Source of the DNA: Heyndrickxia ginsengihumi
GTDB lineage: Bacteria > Bacillota > Bacilli > Bacillales > Bacillaceae_C
Direction of reading: 5' to 3'
Assembly: GCF_011008565.1 (NCBI RefSeq)
Contig: NZ_JAAIWK010000014.1
Span: forward strand, 26,729-90,728
DNA length: 64,000 nucleotides
The position numbers were made by a program, and so were the translations under genes. Under the pieces are notes generated by a model. That model was not told the origin of the DNA. It ran no database searches and was given only the letters and a program-made list of their open reading frames with translations. Positions 9,076-17,482 of the stretch are shown here, one piece after another (the stretch's first letter is position 1; every line of letters starts with the position of its first letter).

Positions 9076-9521
9076 ATTAAGAGCAGAACTTTATAAAACA
9101 GATTCATAGATTATGATTAGGGCGTTTCGTTATAAATTTCCATCTCATATCCAATTGTTATGTTCAAGTTGTCATACATGGCGGGCATGTTACTGTATTT
9201 TTAAAAAGGGCGGCATACTATTCGCTCGATTCAAAAATCTTTGTATATAAGCTTTGGACAAAGTAAATTAATTGCCGTATAACGGATTGAAAGTTCATAC
9301 AACTCTAATGTTGAAGGGATGGTAAAAACAGGAAGTATACAATTTAGACCTTCTTTAGGTGGGAAACACAAAGTCGGATAAAGGTTTATAACGAGGACTG
9401 TCAACATAAGAATATGCTAACATATGTTGCCACTAAAGCAGTAAAATCATCATTTTATGAATTTAATCATATATCATCATTTGATAATGTATAATCGTTC
9501 AAATGAAATAAGCTATTTTTA

Positions 9522-9550
9522 TTGACAAATAGAATGAATGTATTTATAAT
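9522..9550 (+). promoter_or_regulatory. Sigma-A type promoter before the orphan ORF
   Basis: TTGACA at 9522-9527 and TATAAT at 9545-9550 are both consensus with a 17-base spacer. Transcription should start near 9557, giving a leader of about 155 bases that contains the hairpin repeat at 9590. The stretch 9076-9520 before it has no gene I can support. Confidence 0.8.
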
Positions 9551-9589
9551 CGAATTCATATTAATGAACCAATTCTAAATATTTAAAAT

Positions 9590-9640
9590 TGCCGATTGGT
9601 CAACCAAAGGCACCTGTATATATGCAGGTGCCTTTTTGAT
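9590..9640 (+). repeat. Leader repeat copy 1 with a perfect terminator hairpin
   Basis: The 33 bases 9590-9622 recur exactly at 10126-10158. Within this copy GGCACCTG (9609-9616) pairs perfectly with CAGGTGCC (9625-9632) and is followed by TTTTT, a complete intrinsic terminator inside the 5' leader of the orphan ORF. Just before it, TTGG-TCAA-CCAA can form a small hairpin. ACCAAT near 9569 could pair with ATTGGT at 9595-9600, giving alternative folds, so this looks like a transcription attenuator. Confidence 0.65.
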
Positions 9641-9714
9641 TTTTAATGAAAATGTTGCGAGATAAGCGATATCTTTAAACGAATTTAATATTCTTTAGGA
9701 GGGTGGAAGGAAAG

Positions 9715-10092
9715 ATGCCAGAAATTGATGCAACCTCAAGAAATATGTTTAAGAAGGAAAAACATCCCTTAAAGCAAAATGAACATTTAAACTTACCTGA
9801 TTTACTGTTCTTTAATTGGTGCCAGCAACAATACAATGTTAACAGAGGTATATATAATACAATTGATCAATGGTTTTATCACTATGGTATAAAAGAAATT
9901 TTGCCTCGTCGGCTTTACATTTTATCATTTTTAAGATTTGCTTTAGATAAAAAATTAGTCACTGATTCAAAAAAGTTTATTCGTTTCGGAAATGGAGGAT
10001 TGACGAAGCAGCTTGCGGTATTTATGACAGAAACAGAAAATGAGAGTGAGAAGACAGCTCTATATTTATATTCAACATTGCCAAACATTTAG
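9715..10092 (+). CDS. Hypothetical protein (orphan)
   Basis: I do not recognise this 125-residue protein. ATG 9715 is chosen because GGAAGGAAAG and AGGAGGG precede it; GTG 9703 is the alternative. The sequence is soluble and rich in aromatic and basic residues, with FFNWCQQQYNVNRGIYNTID and ILPRRLYILSFLRFALDKK as its most distinctive parts, and no signal peptide or membrane segment. A consensus promoter and an attenuator-like leader show that it is expressed under control. A second copy of the leader repeat separates it from the FMN reductase gene. Confidence 0.65.
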   Translation: MPEIDATSRNMFKKEKHPLKQNEHLNLPDLLFFNWCQQQYNVNRGIYNTIDQWFYHYGIKEILPRRLYILSFLRFALDKKLVTDSKKFIRFGNGGLTKQLAVFMTETENESEKTALYLYSTLPNI

Positions 10093-10125
10093 TTTTTAAT
10101 AAATATTCTAAATTAACATAAATCA

Positions 10126-10175
10126 TGCCGATTGGTCAACCAAAGGCACCTGTATATAAACGGGCGCCTTTTTAT
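10126..10175 (+). repeat. Leader repeat copy 2 with a weakened hairpin
   Basis: Bases 10126-10158 are identical to 9590-9622. The 3' arm has changed to CGGGCGCC, so the stem with GGCACCTG carries one A/C mismatch and one T-G wobble before TTTTTATTT. It lies between the orphan ORF and the FMN reductase gene and can act as terminator or attenuator. Confidence 0.65.
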
Positions 10176-10272
10176 TTATACTTGTCCTCCTAGAAACATG
10201 TCGCTTTAAATACGAGTTATTCAATAGGAAAAATAATATTTAAAGAATGTTGAGAAGAAAGGAAGTATGAAG

Positions 10273-10815
10273 ATGAACAAAGTGACAGTTATTTCTGCAA
10301 GTCCATCTGAAAAGTCAAGATTAAATGGGATCCTTAATTATGTAAACACTTATTTGGAACATGCTGATATCGAACTTGATGTGATCGAAATTCGCAATCT
10401 TCCAGCCGAGGATTTAATCCACGCCAATTTTAGCAGTGAAGAAATACAAGAAGCAAATAATAAAATTGCGGATTCTTCATTTGTTGTGATTTTAACGCCA
10501 ATTTATAAGTCGTCTTTTTCTGGTCTTCTAAAAACCTATTTGGATTTACTGCCCCAAAATAGTTTAGATGATAAAACAATTTTACCAATTTCTATTGGAG
10601 GGACATTCGGGCACTTGCTCATGATTGATTATGCACTTAAGCCGGTGCTCTGTGCACTTGGTGCCACCCACATTTTAAAAGGAGTCTTTGTACTAGATAG
10701 TCAAGTAAAAAAATTAGGAAATCATCTATTCGAATTAGAAGCAGAGGTAAAAGATCGTTTAAATACATCGTTGAATTCGCTCGAGATAAAGAGTGTAAGC
10801 AATATTCCTATATAA
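10273..10815 (+). CDS. NADPH-dependent FMN reductase (SsuE-like)
   Basis: VTVISASPSEKSRLNGILNYV is the flavin phosphate loop, VVILTPIYKSSFSGLLKTYLD is the conserved PIY..S.sg.LK..lD segment of the SsuE/NADPH-dependent FMN reductase family, and ILPISIGGTFGHLLMIDYAL follows. The protein likely supplies reduced FMN to a monooxygenase, or reduces quinones or azo compounds, but no monooxygenase gene is adjacent. ATG 10273 sits 9 bases after AAAGGA; ATG 10267 is too close to it. Confidence 0.83.
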   Translation: MNKVTVISASPSEKSRLNGILNYVNTYLEHADIELDVIEIRNLPAEDLIHANFSSEEIQEANNKIADSSFVVILTPIYKSSFSGLLKTYLDLLPQNSLDDKTILPISIGGTFGHLLMIDYALKPVLCALGATHILKGVFVLDSQVKKLGNHLFELEAEVKDRLNTSLNSLEIKSVSNIPI

Positions 10816-10993
10816 CCATCAAGCTTTATCGAGATTACGCTCAAATCCTCAACAGAAAGCTTTATATTTCTGGTTTTGCCTGGAATGCTTTATATAAACT
10901 GAGCATAAATATTTGCGTTTTTATGAAACGTATTCATATAAGTAAAATGAAAATATAGTATAGAAGGTTTATTGATATGGGGGCAAACTTGCG

Positions 10994-11292
10994 ATGTTAA
11001 GTGAATTGTTAGAAGGTATTGATTACTTATTCGATTTTTTAACTTTTATAATCCCTATAGGGAACGAGTGGCAAAAGCAAATCTAAAGTGGGTCAAAAAA
11101 CAAGATTGTTTTTTTGACTATAAAAATGATCCGAAGTGGGAAAATATGCTAGAACATGATAAAAGAATGCGGCGGATTTTAGGCTCTTATTCTCATGAAA
11201 AATTGATGCATAACTGTACATTACAAGAAGCGATGAAAAAGGAGCTAATTAAAACTTACGAAAGTCGGAAGCTTAGCTGGAAAATTAAGTAA
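10994..11292 (+). pseudogene. Small hypothetical gene, probably frameshifted
   Basis: ATG 10994 opens MLSELLEGIDYLFDF. A shift at the T6 run (11035-11040) would join it to a second frame reading FFNFYNPYRERVAKANLKW and on to KTYESRKLSWKIK, ending at 11292. The second half alone (from GTG 11068) has no ribosome binding site. The joined product would be about 98 residues of unknown family. The frameshift is inferred from how naturally the two parts join. Confidence 0.35.
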
Positions 11293-11405
11293 TGAAATGG
11301 ATGTTTATAATATTCAATTACTTGACAGTGTCTCTTAATAGCTCACCCATTAAATAATGGGTTTATACTAATATATAAATATTCTTCTTTTCGAGGTGAG
11401 TGTAG

Positions 11406-12059
11406 TTGAGAAAGCAAGAGACGAGTTTAAATTTAGATTTAGAGCGTATTGTCTTTATCGGAAGAAACTTTGAGGAATATTGTAACATGTTTTCTTATCA
11501 AAGAAGAAATTAGAGGATAGAAAAATACTCGTTTGTCCGGCAGGGGCATGTTCGTTTACAGCTGTCGGAAATAGGCTAGGTTTAGATATAACAGCCTGTG
11601 ATATTGCCTATTATTATGATGCTGAAGATTTGAAACAGGAAGGTCTTCATGATGTTGAACATACGATAAAGCATATGGAAAAAGCTCAAAACCATTATGT
11701 ATGGGCGAATTTCAAAAACGTTGGAGAACTGCGAATCAATCGTTTAACAGCATTGGAAGATTGTACTGATGATATAGTAAAAGGGTCAGGGAGATACGTT
11801 CCTGCTACATGACCAACTTTGCCGTTTACGGATCAACAATTTGATCTCGTTCCGTCTGCACATTTTCTATTTATGTACGGAGATCACTTAAATTACCATT
11901 TTCATATTGAGACAATAAACGAATTATTAAGGGTTGCAAAAGAAGAAATTCGTATTTTTTCTTACGAATTATGGATGTATCGTTGAAGAAGTGAAAGTGC
12001 CATATGAATTTCAAAGGAATGCGAACACAATGTTAAAAATAATAAAGGGTGTGAAGTAG
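11406..12059 (+). pseudogene. Class I SAM-dependent methyltransferase, broken
   Basis: The fragments line up in order across three frames: RKQETSLNLDLERIVFIGRN, then KILVCPAGACSFTAVGNRLG (SAM loop), LDITACDIAYYYDAEDLKQE, LPFTDQQFDLVPSAHFLFMY, ELLRVAKEEIR, and the tail VPYEFQRNANTMLKIIKG. Frameshifts near 11498 and 11960 and an in-frame TGA at 11811-11813 destroy the gene. A further decayed piece of a similar gene is at 1391-1477. The gap before it (11293-11405) carries a TTGACA box and a palindrome ACCCATT-AAAT-AATGGGT. Confidence 0.78.
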
Positions 12060-12091
12060 AGGAACAACGTTCGGAGTTGTTCCTTTGTTTT
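12058..12091 (+). terminator. Intrinsic terminator
   Basis: GGAACAAC (12061-12068) pairs with GTTGTTCC (12076-12083), followed by TTTGTTTT. Confidence 0.8.
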
Positions 12092-12218
12092 GGATACAAA
12101 CTTCATTGCAACTTTTATAAAGTTTGTTAAAATATGATTATTCAGGAAAAATAGAATATGAACATAATAGATAAACTGACTTTTTTAAGATACTAGGCTA
12201 AGGGAAGGAAAGGTCGCC

Positions 12219-13208
12219 ATGAAAGTGTTAGTAATGACATTAAGGGAGAGAATTGAGCGGTTTTCCGATTTTTCCATTATCCCGAAAGATTGGACATTGG
12301 TGTTTGCTGGCTATGAAAGCGACACAGAAAAGCTGCTGGAAATCGGTATGGATGCTGATACCATTTTTGTTGATGCCATTCAGCCTGTCAAAAAAGGGCT
12401 AATTGAAAGAATGCCAAATTTGAAATTGATTCATTCTGAAGGCGTTGGTTATGACCGAATTGATTATAATGCTGCAAAGAAAAAAGGCGTTTTTGTCTGC
12501 AACAATGCGGCTGCAAATAGCAGAGCCGTTGCTGAACAAGCGGTATTGTTAATGCTGGCTGTTTTAAGGAGGACGGTTGAAGGTGACAAAATGGTAAGAG
12601 AGGCAAGGCAAATAGAGGCAAAAAGTAATTGGAGCCTAGAAGGGATTCGTGAACTTTGGAACTGCCATGTTGGTATTATCGGAATGGGGGCAATTGGACA
12701 AGAGACGGCAAAACGGCTCAAAGGTTTTGAAACAAAAGTCAGCTATTACAGCAGACATCGGCTACCGGAAGAATTGGAAACTGAACTGGAGGCAACCTAT
12801 TTGCCATTAGATGCATTGCTACAGCAGTGCGATATTATTAGTCTTCATTTGCCGGCCAATTCTGAAACGAAAGATTTTATGAATTTGGATCGTTTCCGTC
12901 AGATGAAGGAATCTTCTATTCTTATCAATACATCACGAGGGGACATCGTTGATCAGCATGCTTTAATGTTTGCGCTGAAAGAAAGGATGATCGCAGGCGC
13001 AGGTCTTGATACGATTTCACCAGAACCGGTGACGCAAAATAACATCCTATTGCAGCTGCCTGAAGAAATCAAATATAACATTATTTTTTCCCCACATATC
13101 GGCGGTGTGACTGAACAGGCTTTCATACATATGCATCGCTTTGTTTGGGAGAATATGAAGCGGGTTGCAGAAGGAAACAGACCAAAACATATTGTCAACG
13201 GATTATAA
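12219..13208 (+). CDS. D-isomer specific 2-hydroxyacid dehydrogenase
   Basis: This NAD(P)-dependent dehydrogenase of 329 residues has all the family marks: GIIGMGAIGQETAKRL is the Rossmann loop, ILINTSRGDIVDQHAL carries the catalytic arginine, LDTISPEP the acidic residue, and FSPHIGGVTEQA the catalytic histidine. It reduces or oxidises a 2-keto/2-hydroxy acid; annotation pipelines often call such proteins phosphoglycerate dehydrogenase-like, but it lacks the C-terminal ACT domain of SerA. ATG 12219 follows AAGGGAAGGAAAGG. The aminotransferase gene begins 19 bases downstream, so the two probably act on related keto acids. Confidence 0.87.
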   Translation: MKVLVMTLRERIERFSDFSIIPKDWTLVFAGYESDTEKLLEIGMDADTIFVDAIQPVKKGLIERMPNLKLIHSEGVGYDRIDYNAAKKKGVFVCNNAAANSRAVAEQAVLLMLAVLRRTVEGDKMVREARQIEAKSNWSLEGIRELWNCHVGIIGMGAIGQETAKRLKGFETKVSYYSRHRLPEELETELEATYLPLDALLQQCDIISLHLPANSETKDFMNLDRFRQMKESSILINTSRGDIVDQHALMFALKERMIAGAGLDTISPEPVTQNNILLQLPEEIKYNIIFSPHIGGVTEQAFIHMHRFVWENMKRVAEGNRPKHIVNGL

Positions 13209-13227
13209 ATGGGAGAGGAAGACAAAA

Positions 13228-14415
13228 ATGATTGCAGAAGAATACAAACAAATGTTAGGAAAAAAATCTGTCATAAGAGAGATTGCTGAATATGGTGCAG
13301 AAAGAGCAAAAGAAATCGGATATGAACATGTTTTTGATTATAGTTTAGGGAATCCTTCTGTTCCAGTTCTACAAGCTTTTACAGATAAACTTATAGAATT
13401 AGCATCAAGCAGCGATCCAGGTGCGGTCCACGGGTATAGTCCAAGTCTTGGGATTGATTCCGTGCGCGAAAAAGTTGCGCAGTCATTAAAAAGACGTTTT
13501 GGCATGGATTATCAAAAAGAGCATATTTTTATGGTTTCAGGAGCTGCCGGTGGGCTTGCCCATGCACTTAGGGCCGTAACAGTCAAAGGAGATGAAGTTA
13601 TTACCTTTGCTCCATATTTTCCAGAGTACGATCCTTATGTGAATAAAACGGGTGCCGTTTTAAAAGTTGTACCAGCAAATACTGCTGATTTTCAAATAAA
13701 CTTTACGGAATTCGAAAAGATGCTAACGCCTAACGTTACAGCAGTCATTATCAATTCCCCAAATAATCCGTCTGGGATTGTGTATTCTACGGACACGTTA
13801 AAACAATTGGCACAACTTTTACAGGATAAAGAAAAAGAATATGGACATGAAATTTACTTAATTTCCGACGAACCATATAGGGAAATTGTCTTTAAGAATG
13901 TTGATGCACCATATATTGCGACATTTTATCAGAATACGATAACATGCTATTCTTTCAGTAAATCATTATCGATACCTGGTGAACGAATTGGCTACATTGC
14001 AGTTAACCCAGCATGTAAAGATGCAGCATTAATTGTTAACATATGTGGACAGATTTCAAGAGGGATTGGTCATAATTGTCCACCATCCATTATTCAGCTT
14101 GCCATTGCAGAAGTAATTGACATGACAGCTGATTTATCCGTGTACGAAACTAATATGAATATTTTATACAATGAATTAACGAATCTTGGTTTTTCTTGTG
14201 TGAAGCCGGGAGGGACTTTTTATATGTTCCCAAAAGCTTTGGAAGATGACGCAGTTGCATTCTGCAAAAGAGCATTAAAATACAATCTATTATTAGTTCC
14301 AGCAGATAGCTTCGGTTGTCCAGGCTATTTCCGGATAGCATACTGCATCCCAACTGAAAAAGTTGAACGCTCCCTTAATGCTTTCAGAAAACTAGCTGAA
14401 GAATATAAAAAGTAA
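13228..14415 (+). CDS. PLP-dependent aminotransferase, class I/II
   Basis: This fold-type I aminotransferase of 395 residues starts at ATG 13228 behind GGGAGAGGAAG. NSPNNPSGIVYS holds the conserved asparagine, SDEPYREIVF the aspartate and tyrosine that contact PLP, and SFSKSLSIPGERIGY the Schiff-base lysine (K245). FRIAYCIP near the end carries the carboxylate-binding arginine. It likely works with the upstream 2-hydroxyacid dehydrogenase in one operon, converting an amino acid to its keto acid or the reverse. The substrate cannot be read from sequence. Confidence 0.88.
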   Translation: MIAEEYKQMLGKKSVIREIAEYGAERAKEIGYEHVFDYSLGNPSVPVLQAFTDKLIELASSSDPGAVHGYSPSLGIDSVREKVAQSLKRRFGMDYQKEHIFMVSGAAGGLAHALRAVTVKGDEVITFAPYFPEYDPYVNKTGAVLKVVPANTADFQINFTEFEKMLTPNVTAVIINSPNNPSGIVYSTDTLKQLAQLLQDKEKEYGHEIYLISDEPYREIVFKNVDAPYIATFYQNTITCYSFSKSLSIPGERIGYIAVNPACKDAALIVNICGQISRGIGHNCPPSIIQLAIAEVIDMTADLSVYETNMNILYNELTNLGFSCVKPGGTFYMFPKALEDDAVAFCKRALKYNLLLVPADSFGCPGYFRIAYCIPTEKVERSLNAFRKLAEEYKK

Positions 14416-14488
14416 GAGCATCGTTTTATATACATTTGCAGGAAGAGTCTTTGAGAAGATATTGTCATTATACTTTCAGATGAGGATG

Positions 14489-14700
14489 TGCTATACTGTT
14501 TTTTATCATAATAAAAGAGGTGATGGGTGGACGATGATTCACTAATCTTATTTTTGTCATTTGAAATCGAATATTTCAAATTATACGAAATAGGATTAGT
14601 CTGCCCATTTTTATAAACGACAAAGCTATCGATGAAGTAGCTTTTTTGTCATACAAATGTACGGCTAATCCTTCCAAATAACTGGGAGGATTTTTTTATT
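14489..14700 (+). promoter_or_regulatory. Ribosome-mediated attenuator leader of vmlR
   Basis: An extended -10 (TG-C-TATACT, 14489-14497) starts the leader. AGAGGTG precedes a small ORF from GTG 14527 to TAA 14614. Three exclusive helices can be drawn: ACTAATCTTATTT (14541-14553) with AAATAGGATTAGT (14588-14600); AGGATTAG (14592-14599) with CTAATCCT (14665-14672); and the terminator AATCCTTCC (14667-14675) with GGGAGGATT (14684-14692) plus a T-run. A ribosome stalled in the small ORF would block the first helix, free AGGATTAG and break up the terminator. vmlR of B. subtilis is known to be attenuated in this general way. Confidence 0.72.
14527..14616 (+). CDS. Putative vmlR leader peptide
   Basis: This 29-codon frame begins at GTG 14527, 6 bases after AGAGGTG, reads VDDDSLILFLSFEIEYFKLY and ends IGLVCPFL. 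It covers the 5' arm of the first leader helix, so stalled translation would change the RNA fold. An alternative is the four-codon frame ATG-ATT-CAC-TAA at 14534. Which one is translated cannot be decided here. Confidence 0.45.
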   Translation: MDDDSLILFLSFEIEYFKLYEIGLVCPFL

Positions 14701-14726
14701 CTCCCTGTCATAGAGGGGGAGATAAA

Positions 14727-16364
14727 ATGAAAGAACTATTGAAGTTATGTAATATTAGCCATGAAGTAATGGATTTTAAAATGTTTAAAAATATGAATGC
14801 TAGTGTGCAGCAAGGTGAAGTGATCGGTATTATTGGCAAAAATGGTGCTGGTAAGTCCACATTGCTGCAATTCATAAATAATGATGTTGTGCCAACAGGA
14901 GGGAAGCTGCAATGGTTGCAACAAGATTTGAACATTGTTCTCGTTGAACAAGAAAAAGAAACATTTTCTTTTGAAGGCATAAACGCTGCTGAAGTGAAAT
15001 TACGAAAGAAGTGGCACGTTCCAACCAATGATTTTTCACAATTAAGTGGTGGAGAAAAATTAAAAGCACGGCTCGCACGAGGTTTTTCAAAAGACGCCGA
15101 TCTTTTACTATTAGATGAACCGACAAATCATCTCGATGAACATAGTATAGAGGATCTAAAAAAACAAATGAAGATTTATAAAGGCACGATTATATTTGTA
15201 TCACATGATCGTTATTTTTTGGATTCTGTTGCAACAAAAATTTGGTCAATTGAAGAGCAACATCTTATTGAATATAAAGGAAACTACTCAACCTATATAG
15301 AATTTCGTAAGCAGAAGCGGCTTTCCCAACAACGTGAATATGAAAAACAACAAAAAATGGTTGGACGGATTGAAAGTCAAATGGCCGAACTCACTTCTTG
15401 GTCGAAAAAAGCCCATGCACAATCAACAAAGAAGGAAGGGGTTAAAGAATATCATCGTGTAAAAGCAAAGCGTATGGATGCTCAAGTAAAGTCAAAACAA
15501 AAGCGTCTTGAAAAAGAGCTAGAAAAAACAAAAGTAGGTCCTATTCAGAAAGAATATGTTGTACAATTTTCGATTAAAGCGGGTGATAAGATTGGAAAAA
15601 GATTTTTAGAAGTAAAGAATGTCAGCAAATCATTCGAGGAGCGAGCATTATTTAAAAATGTCAATTTTACAATTCAGCATGGTGAGAAGGTCGCAATCAT
15701 AGGTCCAAATGGTAGTGGAAAGACGACATTATTAAACATCATGTTCGGGAAGGAGGAGTCTGAAGGGGACATATGGATTTCTCCAACTGCCAATATTGGT
15801 TATTTAACGCAAGAAGTGTTTGATTTACCGCTTGAGTTAACACCAGAAGAACTCTTTTTTCAAGCATCATTTGCGGCACGAGGAAGAGTCCAAACGTTAA
15901 TGAAACATCTAGGATTTATACCATCACAATGGACAGAGCCTATTAACAAGATGAGTATGGGTGAACGTGTGAAGTGTAAGTTAATGATGTATATATTAGA
16001 GGAAAAAGATGTGCTCATTTTAGATGAGCCAACAAACCATCTTGACTTACCTTCACGGGAACAGCTGGAAGATACACTAGCGCTGTATAATGGTACGCTT
16101 CTTGTCGTTTCCCATGATCGTTATTTCCTTGAAAAAACGACGAATAGCAAACTCGTTATTTTAAATAACAGTATACGGAAGCAATTGAATGAGTCGTTTG
16201 CGAAAAGAGACAATCTCGACGAGCTTATATTAACGCTTGAAACAGAAAGACAAGAAGTGTTAGGAAAGCTCAGCTTTATGACACCGAATGAGCAAATGTA
16301 TTCTGAACTCGATAAAAAATTTATTGAGCTGACAAAACAAATAAATGATCTGAAAAAAGAATAA
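14727..16364 (+). CDS. vmlR: ABC-F ribosome protection protein VmlR
   Basis: This ABC-F ATPase has two nucleotide-binding domains and no membrane segment. NBD1 has GIIGKNGAGKST, LSGGEKLKARLA and LLLLDEPTNHLDE; NBD2 has AIIGPNGSGKTT, MSMGERVKCKLM and VLILDEPTNHLDL. The linker between them (QQREYEKQQKMVGRIESQMA onward, with SKKAHAQSTKKEG) forms the antibiotic-resistance arm. The 545 residues and long stretches match B. subtilis VmlR (547 residues) as I remember it. VmlR binds the ribosomal E site and displaces virginiamycin M, lincomycin and tiamulin. Expression is probably induced through the attenuator upstream. Confidence 0.93.
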   Translation: MKELLKLCNISHEVMDFKMFKNMNASVQQGEVIGIIGKNGAGKSTLLQFINNDVVPTGGKLQWLQQDLNIVLVEQEKETFSFEGINAAEVKLRKKWHVPTNDFSQLSGGEKLKARLARGFSKDADLLLLDEPTNHLDEHSIEDLKKQMKIYKGTIIFVSHDRYFLDSVATKIWSIEEQHLIEYKGNYSTYIEFRKQKRLSQQREYEKQQKMVGRIESQMAELTSWSKKAHAQSTKKEGVKEYHRVKAKRMDAQVKSKQKRLEKELEKTKVGPIQKEYVVQFSIKAGDKIGKRFLEVKNVSKSFEERALFKNVNFTIQHGEKVAIIGPNGSGKTTLLNIMFGKEESEGDIWISPTANIGYLTQEVFDLPLELTPEELFFQASFAARGRVQTLMKHLGFIPSQWTEPINKMSMGERVKCKLMMYILEEKDVLILDEPTNHLDLPSREQLEDTLALYNGTLLVVSHDRYFLEKTTNSKLVILNNSIRKQLNESFAKRDNLDELILTLETERQEVLGKLSFMTPNEQMYSELDKKFIELTKQINDLKKE

Positions 16365-16485
16365 TCGTCAGTAATAGAAACTCTCTCGGCACAGATATCT
16401 GTTAAAATGAAGGAATTATCACCATTTATCTCGAAAGAACAATCATATTCAAGTAAATCAGCTTCATAAAGGAGAGCTTCTTTTA

Positions 16486-16947
16486 ATGGAAATTAGACGA
16501 GACGATTTAACAGGGCAGAAAGTAAAAGAGTTAGTGGCGGAACATCTTGGTGGGATGGCACAGCATTCGCCGCCTGAAAGTATACACGCACTAAATCTTG
16601 ATGAATTGCAGAAACCGGAAATTACTTTTTGGTGCGCATGGGAAGAAGATGATTTACTTGGCTGTGGAGCACTAAAAGAACTGAATGATGATCACGGCGA
16701 AATTAAATCCATGCGAACCACTTCAGAGCATCTAAGAAAAGGCGTTGCTACGCAAATGCTTAAGCACATTATCGATGAGGCTAATCGACGCGGCTATAAA
16801 CGGTTAAGTTTGGAGACGGGGGCAGTGGAAGCTTTCACACCGGCTCGAAATCTTTATAAACATTTTGGATTTCAATTTTGTAAGCCGTTTGCAGATTATA
16901 AAGAAGATCCAAATAGTGTATTTATGACAAAAAGTCTACAATTATAA
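16486..16947 (+). CDS. ysnE: GNAT acetyltransferase YsnE
   Basis: The 153-residue protein closely resembles B. subtilis YsnE: SPPESIHALNLDELQKPEIT, GEIKSMRTTSEHLRKGVATQ (acetyl-CoA binding with R-x-x-G-V-A) and FADYKEDPNSVFMTK. YsnE is a putative N-acetyltransferase that has been linked to indole-acetic acid formation in Bacillus; the reaction is not settled. ATG 16486 follows AAAGGAGAGC. The gene is followed at 32 bases by ywbE. Confidence 0.88.
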   Translation: MEIRRDDLTGQKVKELVAEHLGGMAQHSPPESIHALNLDELQKPEITFWCAWEEDDLLGCGALKELNDDHGEIKSMRTTSEHLRKGVATQMLKHIIDEANRRGYKRLSLETGAVEAFTPARNLYKHFGFQFCKPFADYKEDPNSVFMTKSLQL

Positions 16948-16979
16948 AAGATTTTTATATATCGGGAGGATAGAATCAT

Positions 16980-17174
16980 ATGGCAGGAACGATAAGAGAG
17001 CAAATTAAACAAGGAACAAAGGTAAAAGTTGTACAAAAGCAAGACCAACGTTCTGGAAAACTAACTGAAGGTGTTGTTTCTAAAATCCTAACTAATTCCG
17101 CTACACATCCACATGGTATTAAGGTGATGTTGGAAAATGGCATTGTTGGCAGAGTGAAAGAAATTTTGAACTAA
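16980..17174 (+). CDS. ywbE: YwbE family protein (DUF2196)
   Basis: The 64-residue protein has the family pattern: VKVVQKQDQRSGKLTEGVV, then ILTNSATHPHGIKVMLENG and GRVKEIL, as in B. subtilis YwbE. It forms a small beta-barrel-like fold; the function is unknown. ATG 16980 lies 7 bases after CGGGAGGA. Confidence 0.92.
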   Translation: MAGTIREQIKQGTKVKVVQKQDQRSGKLTEGVVSKILTNSATHPHGIKVMLENGIVGRVKEILN

Positions 17175-17280
17175 CATGAATCGTGCTGAATCTATGATGC
17201 ACCATGTACTCAATCATTCGTGTTTAATCAAAAATATGGAAAGAAATCGTAAAACGGCACTTTTTTAACATTGAATATGA

Positions 17281-17366
17281 TATAATATAAACAGTTTCAT
17301 AAAGAGCTAACGAGGAGGAGTCTGTCACCAAGGGAGTTTTATGCCCTTTGGTAGCAGACTCTTTTT
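17281..17366 (+). promoter_or_regulatory. Terminator-type leader before the ArsB/NhaD transporter
   Basis: TATAAT at 17281-17286 is followed by a short leader. It has GGAGGAGTCTGTCA (17313-17326), a long hairpin GAGTCTG...CCAAGGG/CCCTTTGG...CAGACTC, and TTTTTGT. The GGAGGAGyCTGTCA block and the CAGrCTCTTTTTGT end are shared with the leader of the GerN-like antiporter at 56.7 kb. CTAAC before the block and GTTA after the T-run could form a closing helix. This may be a cation-sensing riboswitch; the Na+-sensing class (DUF1646 motif) is a candidate I cannot verify. The rest of 17175-17482 holds no gene. Confidence 0.5.
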
Positions 17367-17482
17367 GTATGTTATGCAAATGAACTACAAATCATATTGG
17401 AACGAAGGCCTGTACATCTTGGATGAACGATAGTTTTTTCATGAAATGTTTCAGGCCGAATGGTTGAAAAGGAGTGATGAAG

